A stretch of DNA of 59,346 bases from Sulfurovum sp. (GCF_015493435.1 NZ_WGDD01000060.1:1-59346); one strand, 5' to 3'. Shown: positions 1 to 7,969, numbered from the stretch's first letter. The notes: generated by a model not told the origin, from the letters alone. Translations and numbers: made by a program.

Positions 1-97
1 GGATAATTGAAGAGTTCTTTCTTTTTCTTTTTGTTTGAATGAGAAATGTTCTGTCAAGCATTACAATTTTATCTTCAAATCCTGAATCATTTTGCAT
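1..97 (-). CDS. Hypothetical protein, N-terminal 32 residues (runs off window)
   Basis: A reading frame opens at an ATG (95-97) on the minus strand and stays open to the window edge, giving 32 residues that start MQNDSGFEDK. A strong AAGGAG ribosome site precedes it by about 8 bases, which is why I accept such a short fragment. The visible part has a short hydrophobic stretch (IVMLDRTFLI) followed by a very basic patch (KRKRK). No family is recognisable. It lies downstream of the Roadblock-type genes in the same direction and may belong to their operon. Confidence 0.5.
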   Translation of the reverse strand, partial: MQNDSGFEDKIVMLDRTFLIQTKRKRKNSSII

Positions 98-130
98 ACT
101 GCTTTCTCCTTTTACAGTGATCCGTTGCCG

Positions 131-469
131 TCAGGGCATCTGATTTAATAGTTTAAACGTACTTCCGAGTGTCGAACTTTTACTGGTAACTAATACCACT
201 ACAAAATCTTTTTCCTTCAGTCTTTTCAAAAACAATCTTTCATTCTCTTCAATATATGTTATATTGACTTCATTATTTTTGAAAAGCAATGCGGCAGTTT
301 TAACCATTTTGAGCAGTTCATCACTGATACTTCCTTTTTTTAAAACCTTTTGCCTTATCGTCATTGAGGTAAAATCAATCAAATAAATTGCTTTGACACC
401 TCTAACACTTTCAAAATATTTAGAATATGCCACTAATATTTCACGGCTTTCTTTGATTAAATCCAACAC
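131..469 (-). CDS. Small protein, possibly Roadblock-like
   Basis: 112 residues, starting at GTG (or the next codon, TTG) about 4-5 bases after AAAGGAA. There is no signal peptide or membrane segment. The pattern of a central AIYLIDF strand, a helix (DELLKMVKTAALLF) and a final VVVLVTSKSSTLG strand-turn resembles the Roadblock/LC7 fold seen in the protein at 880-1260, but the similarity is only by eye. Such proteins often act as partners of small Ras-like GTPases. A terminator-like hairpin (542-575) separates it from the gene upstream. The function is unknown and the Roadblock relation is an inference. Confidence 0.55.
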   Translation of the reverse strand: MLDLIKESREILVAYSKYFESVRGVKAIYLIDFTSMTIRQKVLKKGSISDELLKMVKTAALLFKNNEVNITYIEENERLFLKRLKEKDFVVVLVTSKSSTLGSTFKLLNQMP

Positions 470-541
470 TATTCCTTTAAAACTGCAATCATTTGATAAA
501 ACATCCTTACCTTAAAAGATATTTTATCAAACAACGTGTAC

Positions 542-575
542 AAAAGGAGTGAGCATATAAGAACTCACTCCTTTT
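542..575 (-). terminator. Rho-independent terminator-like hairpin
   Basis: A perfect 12-bp stem (542-553 with 564-575, arms AAAAGGAGTGAG and CTCACTCCTTTT) closes a 10-base loop. Each strand ends in four T, so it could act in both directions. It lies just downstream of the minus-strand gene at 583-786. Confidence 0.65.
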
Positions 576-582
576 CAGTGTA

Positions 583-786
583 TTATCTACTCATATTTTT
601 CAATAGACCATTCACAAAGCCAAGAAGTTGTGGTGTAACTCCTTTAAGATCTTCATTTGTCACATCTAACTCTGCAAGTACGCTCATAAGTTTTTTATAA
701 AACTCTGCAGGTTCTACTGCTCCGGTTTTCATCTCTTCAATATATGTTTTCAAATGTTCTGTTGCCATTGCTACTGCATCTCCCAT
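583..786 (-). CDS. Small hypothetical protein
   Basis: 67 residues, soluble and mostly helical (MATEHLKTYIEEMK, EFYKKLMSVLAELD). It starts at ATG with AGGAGAATCAGC in front. No family is recognised. It follows the Roadblock/LC7 gene in the same direction with 93 bases between, and a strong hairpin (542-575) ends the unit, so the two are probably co-transcribed. The linkage suggests a helper or partner of the Roadblock protein, but nothing in the sequence proves this. Confidence 0.6.
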   Translation of the reverse strand: MGDAVAMATEHLKTYIEEMKTGAVEPAEFYKKLMSVLAELDVTNEDLKGVTPQLLGFVNGLLKNMSR

Positions 787-879
787 GCTGATTCTCCTCG
801 TTCACGTCAAAATTTATTAAAATAAAAAAGGTTTAAGTCTTTCATTGCGAAAAACACCTCTATGTCTTTGTTTTTGGTC

Positions 880-1260
880 TTAGAACGCCTGAATATCTTT
901 AACGAACTGTTTCAGCGCAATAACAAGACCGCCCATTTTGTAACCTGATGAAGTTAAAACCGCCAGTGCAATTTCTTCTCCGAGATCTTTTACCGCAACA
1001 AATCCGCCGCTGCCTGAAATAATCATTTCATTCAATGCGCCTTTTTCTGTATCTTCCAATGCCCCCATTACGGTAGACAATAACGATGCAGTATCCGCTG
1101 CAATAAGCTCTGCATCTCTGTCTTTTACAAAGTAACTTGCCATTTCAAGTCCTTCGGCTGTTGCAATCACTGCACCTTCCAACCCCATTTTTTCGACAAA
1201 TTTCTGAAGAAGTTCTTCTCCCGATGTATTTAGTTTGCTTACATCAATACCTGTTGACAT
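880..1260 (-). CDS. Roadblock/LC7 domain protein
   Basis: 126 residues forming one Roadblock/LC7 domain. Around residue 27 GLEGAVIATAEGLEMASYF matches the first strand-turn-strand, a long helix with AADTASLLSTVMGAL follows, then GGFVAVKDL and EIALAVLTSSGYKMGGLVIAL form the last strands and helix. Roadblock proteins in bacteria dimerise and bind Ras-like GTPases (MglB with MglA is the best-known pair), acting in polarity and motility. No MglA-like GTPase is visible in the window, though the edge gene at 1-97 is incomplete. The start ATG has AAGGAG 8 bases upstream. A 9-bp tandem repeat lies further upstream. Confidence 0.8.
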   Translation of the reverse strand: MSTGIDVSKLNTSGEELLQKFVEKMGLEGAVIATAEGLEMASYFVKDRDAELIAADTASLLSTVMGALEDTEKGALNEMIISGSGGFVAVKDLGEEIALAVLTSSGYKMGGLVIALKQFVKDIQAF

Positions 1261-1353
1261 GTCTAATCTCCTTACGAATTAATTTTTATGAGCGAGTACT
1301 TCACTGACTCATAGGCAAATTGTATTCCAATTAAGTTTTAATTCAGTTGATTT

Positions 1354-1395
1354 AAATCAATCAAATCAATCAAATCAATCAAATCAATCAAATCA
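1354..1395. repeat. 9-bp tandem repeat (AAATCAATC), 4.7 copies
   Basis: Four exact copies of AAATCAATC run from 1354 to 1389, followed by a partial AAATCA. The array sits upstream of the Roadblock operon, some 30 bp beyond a possible minus-strand -10 box (TACAAT, complement of 1319-1324), and downstream of rpsO. The intergenic stretch 1261-1566 otherwise holds only the rpsO terminator. Confidence 0.9.
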
Positions 1396-1494
1396 TGTTA
1401 TGATTGTGTAAAAAGGAAGGGAGCTATGATCTAAGCTAAAATATGGTTTGGCCATGAATTTGTAGTCTCAATTTATGTATGATGTAAACGAGTT

Positions 1495-1530
1495 ATAAAA
1501 ATAACATTCCCCGGAAAGAAGTGGGGAATG
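1495..1530 (-). terminator. rpsO terminator
   Basis: An 8-bp stem (1505-1512 CATTCCCC with 1523-1530 GGGGAATG) lies 37 bases after the rpsO stop on the minus strand and is followed by a T-rich run (TTATTTTTAT, 1495-1504). This is a normal intrinsic terminator. Confidence 0.8.
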
Positions 1531-1566
1531 ATTCTTGAATAAATTCAAGAGGAAGCAGTCAGAAAA

Positions 1567-1836
1567 TCAGTTTCTGATTCCCAGGGCATCTTTGATGGTA
1601 CGCCATCTCTCAAGATCTGTATTCTTGAGATATCTCATAAGTCTTCTTCTCTGACCTACAAGCTTAAGAAGACCAAGTCTTGACGAGTGGTCTTTCTTGT
1701 TTGTTTTAAGGTGTTCTGTCAAGTATTTGATTCTTTCTGTTAAAAGTGCAACCTGTACTTCTGTCGAACCCGTATCGTTTTCGCCTTTTGCGTACTTGGC
1801 AATAATTTCTGCTTTTTTCGCCTGATCCAAAGCCAT
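1567..1836 (-). CDS. rpsO: 30S ribosomal protein S15
   Basis: 89 residues, the usual length of S15. The family signature is complete: [23 protein letters not shown] at the start, then [27 protein letters not shown], with [17 protein letters not shown] in the rRNA-binding core. S15 binds the central domain of 16S rRNA early in small-subunit assembly. The start ATG follows AGGAGGTC. It is monocistronic by appearance, transcribed away from the Rrf2 gene, and ends at the hairpin at 1505-1530. In many bacteria S15 is near pnp; here pnp is 8 kb away. Confidence 0.97.
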   Translation of the reverse strand: MALDQAKKAEIIAKYAKGENDTGSTEVQVALLTERIKYLTEHLKTNKKDHSSRLGLLKLVGQRRRLMRYLKNTDLERWRTIKDALGIRN

Positions 1837-1955
1837 AATGACCTCCTGATTGGTAGTTAAATTCTCAATTGATATTCAAAATGAGTGCGCAATCATATCA
1901 TATTAAACTTACTTGAGACTTATGAGAAAAGAGATGAAAGTATTTGAAACCTCTT

Positions 1956-1983
1956 TATAATATGAATTGGAGTAAAATACTCC
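1956..1983 (+). promoter_or_regulatory. Promoter and probable operator of the Rrf2 gene
   Basis: A perfect TATAAT (1956-1961) is followed at the expected start-point distance by the palindrome GGAGTA-AAA-TACTCC (1969-1983), extended on both sides by AATT. A symmetric site lying on the transcription start in front of an Rrf2-family gene is typical of autorepression. The sites are seen directly; the binding protein is inferred. Confidence 0.65.
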
Positions 1984-2009
1984 TAATTGATTTGATTAAA
2001 GGCAACTAT

Positions 2010-2408
2010 ATGTTATTAACACGTGCAACCGAATATGCCCTGCTCTCTCTTGAGTCTATCAGCAGAACAGAAAAACCTATCGGTGCGGAGCAGTTGGCAA
2101 ATGAACTGGGTATTCCCAAAAGTTTTCTTGCCAAGATCCTGCAGAGCCTGGCAAAACAGGATATTCTTGAGTCACGTAAAGGTGCCCATGGCGGATTTGT
2201 ACTTACCAAAGACATTCATGATATTACCATTAACAGCATCATTATTGCCGCAGAGGGGAAAGCACCCGCAGTATTTGACTGCAGCAGCTATTCGGATACC
2301 TGTCCCAACGGTGCCATAGGTACCTGCGTTATTTCTCCGTTTCTGGCAAACTTTCAGACAAAGATCAACGACTTTCTTGACGGGCTTACCCTCGGTGATA
2401 TTCTCTGA
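2010..2408 (+). CDS. Rrf2-family Fe-S transcriptional regulator
   Basis: 132 residues from the ATG at 2010. I prefer this start over the one 66 bases upstream because Rrf2 proteins begin MLLTRATEYAL and AAAGG lies just in front. The N-terminal winged helix (IGAEQLANELGIPKSFLAKILQ) and the wing GAHGGFVL are clear. Three cysteines, Cys91, Cys98 and Cys106, have nearly the spacing used by IscR and NsrR to bind an Fe-S cluster, so it probably senses Fe-S status, NO or oxygen. A palindrome (1969-1983) in its own promoter suggests autoregulation. It is followed after 51 bases by the DHH gene. Confidence 0.88.
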   Translation: MLLTRATEYALLSLESISRTEKPIGAEQLANELGIPKSFLAKILQSLAKQDILESRKGAHGGFVLTKDIHDITINSIIIAAEGKAPAVFDCSSYSDTCPNGAIGTCVISPFLANFQTKINDFLDGLTLGDIL

Positions 2409-2459
2409 TTCGCTTTGGCGGACAGAGATTCAATTTTTATCTTCAGCAAGGCACACTTT

Positions 2460-3503
2460 ATGCAACAACATATTTATCATCTCTCCCATATCGATCTTGA
2501 CGGCTACGGCTGCCAATACCTCAGTACTAAATGCTTCGACAAGATCGAATGCTACAATGCCAACTATGGTCCCGAAGTCACTGCACGTCTCGAAGAGATC
2601 GTCAAAAAAGTAGAGCAGGACAAATTTATCCACGGGGAGAAGATGGAACCGCTTATCCTCATTACCGACCTCAACCTTACCACCAAGGAGGGGAACTGGA
2701 TAGAAAAAGAAGTGATACGTATCGGCGCAAAACTACAGCTTCTTGACCATCATGCCACAGGAAAATCTGCGGCGGAACGTTTTGCCTGGTACAAACTCGA
2801 TACGACAAAGTGTGCTACACTTATCACCTATGAGTGGCTGCAGCAGCATTACGGGTTTGACAAAAGCAACGAATATGCACAGATCGTCAAAGCGATCAAT
2901 GCCATTGATATCTGGCTCTCCGACGATCCGCTTTTCGAGTATGGAAAAGTGATGCTCGGTATGATCTCCGGAGCCAGAGAGATCAACCGTATCTTGTTCC
3001 CGGCTGAAGACAGGGCTTTCAAGCTTTCTCTCATTGAAGCGGCAAAAGAGCGTATCCATATCGAAAATGCCCCGATTATACTCGATGACGATCTTCATCA
3101 GATCAAAAAATCTTTTTTCAAACAGCAGCAGAACAATACCAAAGACAATCTTGTCGCTTTCTTTGTCACAGATCTTCTGACAAAAGACAGACAGCGTCTG
3201 ACCATTCATTACAAAGGATACAAGGGTATCCTGGGATACAATGTCGGCAACACTTCCATTATAGGGAACACTTGCATGGTAAATAACCCCGACTATGACT
3301 TCTACATGGATGTCAACTTCAGGGGAAATTTCTCACTCAGAAGCAATAACAGACTCGATGTATCCAAAATGGCTGCCGAAATTGGAAACGGCGGGGGACA
3401 CCCCAATGCCAGCGGCGGAAAAATAGAAGGCTATAAAGATTCTTTTGTTTATGCCGATGTACGTAAGTTCATACAAAACTATATAGATCAGAAATCTCAG
3501 TAG
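2460..3503 (+). CDS. DHH/DHHA1 family phosphoesterase
   Basis: 347 residues from the ATG at 2460, which has AAGG 8 bases upstream. The DHH superfamily metal motifs are present in order: HIDLDGYGCQ (residues 10-19), LITDLNL (67-73), LLDHHATG (DHH at 96-98), and a C-terminal DHHA1-type GGGHPNASGG. The family contains nanoRNases, cyclic-dinucleotide phosphodiesterases and RecJ; this length fits an NrnA-like or NrnB-like oligoribonuclease best, but the substrate cannot be read from sequence. Its stop codon TAG (3501-3503) lies inside the GTAGG end of a palindromic repeat element. Confidence 0.85.
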   Translation: MQQHIYHLSHIDLDGYGCQYLSTKCFDKIECYNANYGPEVTARLEEIVKKVEQDKFIHGEKMEPLILITDLNLTTKEGNWIEKEVIRIGAKLQLLDHHATGKSAAERFAWYKLDTTKCATLITYEWLQQHYGFDKSNEYAQIVKAINAIDIWLSDDPLFEYGKVMLGMISGAREINRILFPAEDRAFKLSLIEAAKERIHIENAPIILDDDLHQIKKSFFKQQQNNTKDNLVAFFVTDLLTKDRQRLTIHYKGYKGILGYNVGNTSIIGNTCMVNNPDYDFYMDVNFRGNFSLRSNNRLDVSKMAAEIGNGGGHPNASGGKIEGYKDSFVYADVRKFIQNYIDQKSQ

Positions 3504-3605
3504 GTTTGGCCTTGCCAAACGCCAAGAGCAAATTCAAACGTACAGTACAATTTCAAATAACTACATATCCACATTGGATTTAACGTTTGGTGGGACCAAA
3601 CCTAC
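3500..3605. repeat. Palindromic element A (GTAGGTTTGG...CCAAACCTAC)
   Basis: 106 bp with terminal inverted repeats. The left end GTAGGTTTGGCCTTGCCAAA is itself a hairpin, and the right end is GTTTGGTGGGACCAAACCTAC. The middle (about 60 bp) is AT-rich and non-coding. It fills the space between the converging DHH gene and recR. The copy at 52851-52953 has the same ends. Confidence 0.85.
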
Positions 3606-3609
3606 AGGA

Positions 3610-4179
3610 TCATATCTTCACTCTTGCCTCAAGCGCACGCGAAAGCGACATCACATCAATATTCTCCAGCTCCACTCCCGTGGGAACACCCTGCGCGATC
3701 TTTGTAAATTTAATGGACAATCCCTGCAGTTTCTCTTCGATATAGAGTATCATGGTATCGGTAGCGATACTCGGGGGAAATGCAAAGATAATTTCTTCCA
3801 CTCCCTCAACCGCATAGAACAGGTGTGCTTCATCCAGGTCACGTACTTCGGAGATGACATAATATACCCCGTCAAACTGTCTGCTCTCTTCAATGGTCAA
3901 AATATCTTTTGCACTTTGAACAACACAGAGTTTTGAACTGTCACGGTAAGGGTCCGAGCAGATCGTACACAGTTCATCTTCACTCATATTGTGGCATTTG
4001 CTGCATTTATGAATACTGTTCACTGCTGTTTCGATAGCATGAGCCAGCTTCATTGCGGCAAACCCATCTTCCATAACGGAGTGGTAGGCCAGGCGGATCG
4101 CGGATTTTTTTCCTATGGAGGGGAAGGCCCCAAAAGCTTCTACCAGATTCTCGAAAGCTTCTATTTTGTAATTTTTCAT
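3610..4179 (-). CDS. recR: Recombination protein RecR
   Basis: 189 residues from the ATG at 4179 (MKNYKIEAF); an upstream extension of ten codons is possible but unlike the family. It shows the helix-hairpin-helix-like start (FPSIGKKSAIRLAYH), a C4 zinc finger at Cys59, Cys62, Cys71 and Cys74, and a Toprim domain (CVVQSAKDILTIEES, YYVISEVRDLD). RecR works with RecO and, where present, RecF in loading RecA at gaps. It is shorter than E. coli RecR (201 residues), which is usual for Campylobacterota. It follows the Dabb gene in the same direction at a short distance. Confidence 0.93.
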   Translation of the reverse strand: MKNYKIEAFENLVEAFGAFPSIGKKSAIRLAYHSVMEDGFAAMKLAHAIETAVNSIHKCSKCHNMSEDELCTICSDPYRDSSKLCVVQSAKDILTIEESRQFDGVYYVISEVRDLDEAHLFYAVEGVEEIIFAFPPSIATDTMILYIEEKLQGLSIKFTKIAQGVPTGVELENIDVMSLSRALEARVKI

Positions 4180-4215
4180 TATTGTTCTTTTTGGTCCGTG
4201 AGTACGCACCCTACA

Positions 4216-4509
4216 TTATTCTCTATGATAGTCAACCACTTTGGAATATTCCACAACCTCTTTGATGAAGTCGACCGCTTTAAGATGTTCCGGGTGTATG
4301 GCATAGGCATCCAGGTTTTCTTTGCTTTCAAATGAGGTAATAATACTGAGATCCATGGCACGTTCTTCTTCGGAAAAATTCATACCTACATCCATACTTC
4401 TCAAACCCGGTACCGCACCCATAAGATTTTCAAGCATTTGTTTTGCCTGTATCATATTGGCTTTTTTATTTTCATCTTTAAACTTGAACATCACAATATG
4501 TACGATCAT
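4216..4509 (-). CDS. Dabb family (stress-responsive A/B barrel) protein
   Basis: 97 residues from the ATG at 4509, chosen because AGGTGG lies directly upstream and the family begins MIVHIVMFKFKDE. The pattern of a first strand IVHIVMFKF, a helix, then IITSFESKENLDAYAIHPEHLK and a C-terminal VVDYHRE is typical of Dabb proteins, which are small dimeric ferredoxin-like barrels. The role of the free-standing bacterial members is not settled. It precedes recR with 36 bases between. Confidence 0.85.
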   Translation of the reverse strand: MIVHIVMFKFKDENKKANMIQAKQMLENLMGAVPGLRSMDVGMNFSEEERAMDLSIITSFESKENLDAYAIHPEHLKAVDFIKEVVEYSKVVDYHRE

Positions 4510-4619
4510 TGCTACCACCTGATTTTTATTCGCCATTATAACTAAATTATGGTAGAATTCGCCAAAATTATTCCTTATTGCCATACTATTTATATGGTAA
4601 TAAAACAGGAGCGTTGCAC

Positions 4620-5753
4620 ATGAGTGAAATGGATTATTATGAAGTACTAGAGGTCAGCAGAGACTGTTCAGGTGCGGAGCTGAAAAAAGCGTACCGGAAA
4701 CTGGCACTGAAGTATCACCCGGACAGAAATCCGGATGACAGGGAAGCAGAAGAAAAATTCAAAATCGTCAATGAAGCCTATCAGGTACTCAGCGATGATG
4801 AGAAGCGTGCCATCTATGACCGCTACGGAAAAGAAGGACTTCAGGGACAAGGTATGGGTGGAGGTTTCGGCGGAGCCAACATGGATGATATTATGGATAT
4901 TTTCAACTCTATGTTCGGCGGAGCCAGCGGCGGCTTTGGCGGCGGTTTCGGAAGAACCCGAAGGGACCCGAGCCAGAAATATGCTCTGGATTTTGAAATG
5001 GAACTGCCTCTGGCCTTCAATGAAGCGGTATTCGGCTGCGAGAAGAAAATAGACATCACCTATAAAACCCCCTGTGAGGACTGCGGCGGAACCGGCGCCA
5101 AAGATGGTAAGATGGAAACCTGCGACTACTGCGGCGGACAGGGACAGGTACTTATGAGACAGGGGCCGATGCAGTTCGCACAGACCTGTCCGAAATGTCA
5201 TGGAGAAGGCAGAAAGATCGTCCAGAAATGTCCAAGCTGTCATGGCAAAGGCTACCATGAAGCATCAGAAACCGTTACCATCAATATTCCCGCCGGTGTC
5301 GACAGCGGTAACCGTCTGCGTGTACAGGGACACGGCAATGAATCCAGGAACGGACAGAGAGGCGATCTTTATCTTACTTTCTATGTAGAAGAAGATGAAC
5401 ATTTCATCCGTAACGGAAGTGATATTTACATAGAAGTTCCCGTCTTCTTTACACAGGCGATCCTGGGAGAGACCATCTCCATCCCTGCCCTTGAAGGAGA
5501 GTTGGAGCTCAAACTCAAACAGAGTACCAAAGATAAAGAACAGTTCATTTTCGAAGGAGAAGGGGTACAGGACGTCCATTCCGGCCGAAAAGGACGTCTG
5601 ATCGCCCAGGTCCGTATGGTTTTACCCAAAAAAATCAACGATACACAGAAAGAACTGCTTGAAAAACTCCAGGAGAGTTACGGTGTTGAAAGCCGCCCGC
5701 ACAAAAGTACTTTTGAATCAGCATTTGACAAAGTAAAAAACTGGTTCAAATAG
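4620..5753 (+). CDS. dnaJ: Chaperone protein DnaJ
   Basis: 377 residues. The ATG at 4620 has AGGAG 8 bases upstream, so I do not use the open frame starting at 4578. Domains in order: J domain (1-70, HPD in LKYHPDRNP), a Gly/Phe-rich linker (about 75-125, GGFGGGFG), a zinc-binding region with four CxxCxGxG repeats (about 150-220), and the C-terminal substrate-binding and dimerisation domains. It stimulates DnaK ATPase and passes unfolded clients to it. dnaK and grpE are not nearby. The gene stands alone, divergent from recR/Dabb. Confidence 0.97.
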   Translation: MSEMDYYEVLEVSRDCSGAELKKAYRKLALKYHPDRNPDDREAEEKFKIVNEAYQVLSDDEKRAIYDRYGKEGLQGQGMGGGFGGANMDDIMDIFNSMFGGASGGFGGGFGRTRRDPSQKYALDFEMELPLAFNEAVFGCEKKIDITYKTPCEDCGGTGAKDGKMETCDYCGGQGQVLMRQGPMQFAQTCPKCHGEGRKIVQKCPSCHGKGYHEASETVTINIPAGVDSGNRLRVQGHGNESRNGQRGDLYLTFYVEEDEHFIRNGSDIYIEVPVFFTQAILGETISIPALEGELELKLKQSTKDKEQFIFEGEGVQDVHSGRKGRLIAQVRMVLPKKINDTQKELLEKLQESYGVESRPHKSTFESAFDKVKNWFK

Positions 5754-5808
5754 CAGACTAAGTCCGCTCTGCACTTTTCCCCGCAGAAGCTGGGCACTTT
5801 CACTTCTA

Positions 5809-5847
5809 TTATTACTTCATTAATAAAACAAGTCTATACTGTAGAAT
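5809..5847 (+). promoter_or_regulatory. Promoter region of desulforubrerythrin with AT-rich palindrome
   Basis: A TAGAAT -10-like box (5842-5847) precedes the gene. Upstream lies TTATTA-6 bp-TAATAA (5809-5826), a symmetric AT-rich site of the general sort bound by Fur/PerR proteins. Peroxide control is plausible for this gene but not shown. Confidence 0.4.
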
Positions 5848-5872
5848 AATTTTTTTAAGGAGTACATATATT

Positions 5873-6529
5873 ATGAGACAGTATGAATCATATCGATGCA
5901 ATCAATGCGGAAATGTCGTGGAAGTATCACACGTAGGTGGCGGTACGCTTGTATGCTGCGGGGAAGAGATGGAGTGCGTTACCGTTGACCTTACCCTTGT
6001 CAATTTGATGAAAGCGGTTGCCGGGGAAAGTAAAGCCCGAAACAAATATGAATATTATGCCAAAGTGGCACAAAAAGAAGGCTATAGAGATATCGCGGCA
6101 CACTTTCAGCGCGCAGCAAACAATGAAAAAGAACATGCCAAACTTGAACTGGCACTTCATAACCGTATGAAAAACAACAGTGAAGCATCATGGGGTGACA
6201 CCTTGGCCAATCTCGAAGATGCGATTGCCGGTGAAAGCTATGAAAATCTGACTATGTATCCTGATTTCGAAGCAATTGCAAAAGAAGAAGGCCACAGCGA
6301 AGCAGCGCGGCTTTTCAAGAATATCGGTCAGGTGGAAGTAGAGCATGAAAAAATGTACAGAGAACTTCTCAACCGTCTCAGCAAAGGACATGAATTTGCC
6401 AGTGATGAAGAGGAAGTCTGGATCTGTGAAGTATGCGGGCATGTCCACTACGGCAAAAAAGCACCGAAGAAGTGCCCTGTGTGCGGTCATCCGGAACCCT
6501 ACTTTTCCCGCAAGGTAGAGACCAAATAG
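5873..6529 (+). CDS. Desulforubrerythrin (peroxide reductase)
   Basis: 218 residues with three metal sites in one chain. A desulforedoxin-like N-terminus carries Cys9, Cys12 and the adjacent pair Cys28-Cys29. A rubrerythrin four-helix di-iron domain follows (about 42-170) with repeated ExxH-type ligands ([48 protein letters not shown]). The C-terminus is a rubredoxin with Cys185, Cys188, Cys201 and Cys204. This matches the Campylobacter jejuni protein that reduces hydrogen peroxide and protects micro-aerobic or anaerobic cells. AAGGAG precedes the ATG. It converges on the next gene with 9 bases between the stops. Confidence 0.93.
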   Translation: MRQYESYRCNQCGNVVEVSHVGGGTLVCCGEEMECVTVDLTLVNLMKAVAGESKARNKYEYYAKVAQKEGYRDIAAHFQRAANNEKEHAKLELALHNRMKNNSEASWGDTLANLEDAIAGESYENLTMYPDFEAIAKEEGHSEAARLFKNIGQVEVEHEKMYRELLNRLSKGHEFASDEEEVWICEVCGHVHYGKKAPKKCPVCGHPEPYFSRKVETK

Positions 6530-6538
6530 TCCTGAAAC

Positions 6539-7336
6539 CTACTGTACCTTCTGGTGCAGTACGACCTTGTTCTCTCCCGTTGTCAAATCACCCGTATCAT
6601 TTGCTGCATCATAGGCAATGACATATATTTCATCCCCTCTTTTCAAATAATTCTTTTCTCCAAATTCGGCATAGGCTGTTGCACCGATGGTGATCAATGC
6701 CTGTTTGGGATAACCGCAGGTTTTTAAATGCTCTGCAATATTTTCAAGCGGTCCGAAGTCTTCCTGTGTATTCATTTTCTCGATCAGCCAGTTTTTCAAT
6801 TTGCCGTAAAAGTAGGAATAGCCCCGCAGCGGCGCATCAACACCATAAGGGTGCAGCACACTGTCACGCTTCACAAAAGAGCAAAGATGGTAGCGGTCCA
6901 TAATGCCGCCCTCTTCAAATTTATCTATGGGTATCCATTTATCTCCCATTCCTTTGGAATTGGGCCCCCATGACTTTTTTTCAGAAATTTTTTTGGCTCC
7001 TTCTTTTCGGATGGTACAGTCATTAAAAGTGGTAAACTTTTCAGCGACCAGATCTGCCACCGTATGATCTTCATCATATACGATAGTAAACAGTACAGCT
7101 ATTTCAGGCTCAACCTGTGCATTCGCCTCATAATCCGGAAGGTCAAGTCTGTCAGTCCCTATAGAATAAACTCCCAAAAAACTGTCACTTCCCGGGAGAT
7201 AGAAAGGGAATATCCCTTTAGGCGCATCCGGCTCAGCCGTAACGACATTTTTAAAATCCTCCAGTTCTCCAGCCTGTTCCAAATGGTGGGTAAAATTACC
7301 TGCCACACCCAATCCGATTACATGTATTAAATCCAT
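6539..7336 (-). CDS. DUF5718-like protein with fumarylacetoacetase-like features
   Basis: 265 residues, soluble. The start MDLIHVIGLGVAGNF and the pattern resemble the DUF5718 family that I associate with Campylobacterota. Several stretches recall the fumarylacetoacetate hydrolase fold: VEPEIAVLFTI (metal-binding EPE-like), TFNDCTIRKEG (compare NDxSxRD), a tryptophan/glycine segment, and LKRGDEIYVIAYD near the end. This fold relation is an inference from motif order. An enzymatic role on a keto-acid is possible but the substrate is unknown. It converges with the desulforubrerythrin gene. Confidence 0.6.
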   Translation of the reverse strand: MDLIHVIGLGVAGNFTHHLEQAGELEDFKNVVTAEPDAPKGIFPFYLPGSDSFLGVYSIGTDRLDLPDYEANAQVEPEIAVLFTIVYDEDHTVADLVAEKFTTFNDCTIRKEGAKKISEKKSWGPNSKGMGDKWIPIDKFEEGGIMDRYHLCSFVKRDSVLHPYGVDAPLRGYSYFYGKLKNWLIEKMNTQEDFGPLENIAEHLKTCGYPKQALITIGATAYAEFGEKNYLKRGDEIYVIAYDAANDTGDLTTGENKVVLHQKVQ

Positions 7337-7434
7337 CGCTACTCTCTTTTTTGAATGCTATTATACCACGCAATACACATAAAGTACACAAACTGATCCT
7401 ATACTGAAACAGAAAAACAGGATAAAGGAACAAA

Positions 7435-7584
7435 ATGCCGGATAAAAAAAAGGATAGCAAAAATATAATATTTGTTTCGATTTTTATTGGTACGATGCTG
7501 CTCTTTATGCTGGGTACGGTTATGTATGTTACCAGTCAGGTTGCAAACTGCTCAAGCGCAAAAAAAGCACGAAAACTTTGCTAA
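7435..7584 (+). CDS. 49-residue single-pass membrane protein
   Basis: A short frame begins at ATG 7435 with AAGGA 5 bases upstream. It encodes a lysine-rich start (MPDKKKDSKN), one hydrophobic helix (residues 11-36, IIFVSIFIGTMLLFMLGTVM) and a short tail with two cysteines (VANCSSAKKARKLC). The clean ribosome site and sharp charge/hydrophobic pattern support a real gene. No family is recognised. It is divergent from the DUF5718-like gene and faces HU. Confidence 0.55.
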   Translation: MPDKKKDSKNIIFVSIFIGTMLLFMLGTVMYVTSQVANCSSAKKARKLC

Positions 7585-7619
7585 TATACTAAAAAAAATG
7601 ATTGTTTTAAAGAGGAGGA

Positions 7620-7640
7620 ACAGGCTGCAAAGCAACCTGT
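7620..7640 (-). terminator. Hairpin after the HU gene
   Basis: A 9-bp stem with one G-T pair (ACAGGTTGC-TTT-GCAGCCTGT on the minus strand) starts 13 bases after the HU stop. The T run is not adjacent (the next long T run is about 20 bases on), so it may be a weak terminator or a 3' stabilising hairpin. Confidence 0.5.
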
Positions 7641-7652
7641 ATAAGTAGAAAC

Positions 7653-7934
7653 TTAATTACCTGCAACTGCGTCTTTAAGTGTCTTACCGATTTTGAACTT
7701 AGGCGCTGTATGGGCTGGTTTTGTATATGTTTTATTCGTTCCTGGAACTTTACCTGATTTTTCTGCTACATCTACAGTCGAGAATGTTCCGAAACCTACC
7801 AATGATACAGTTTCTTTGTTTACAAGTGCTTCTGTCACAGATGCAATAAATGCTTTTACTGCTCTCTCTGCTGCTGCTTTGCTTTCAAATTCTCCGTTTT
7901 TCTGTACCAGTTCTACAAACTCTGATTTAGTCAT
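7653..7934 (-). CDS. hup: HU family DNA-binding protein
   Basis: 93 residues, the standard HU/IHF length. MTKSEFVELVQKNGEF, the helix AAERAVKAFIASVTEAL, the VSLVGFGTFSTVDV strand and the DNA-grasping arm with GKVPGTNKTYTKPAHTAPKFKIGKTLKDAV are all family features. HU dimers bend DNA and shape the nucleoid. The start ATG has a purine-rich GGAAGAAG in front and a good TATAAT box about 30 bases upstream. It is followed by a hairpin at 7620-7640. Confidence 0.95.
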   Translation of the reverse strand: MTKSEFVELVQKNGEFESKAAAERAVKAFIASVTEALVNKETVSLVGFGTFSTVDVAEKSGKVPGTNKTYTKPAHTAPKFKIGKTLKDAVAGN

Positions 7935-7963
7935 TCTTCTTCCTTTTAATTTAAGATAAAGCT

Positions 7964-7969
7964 ATTATA
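7964..7969 (-). promoter_or_regulatory. -10 box of the HU gene
   Basis: TATAAT on the minus strand (complement of ATTATA), 29 bases upstream of the HU start codon. No convincing -35 box is seen, which is usual in this lineage. Confidence 0.6.

Noticed and set aside
1354-1395. CRISPR array
   Set aside because: The units are 9 bp with no spacers; this is a simple tandem repeat.
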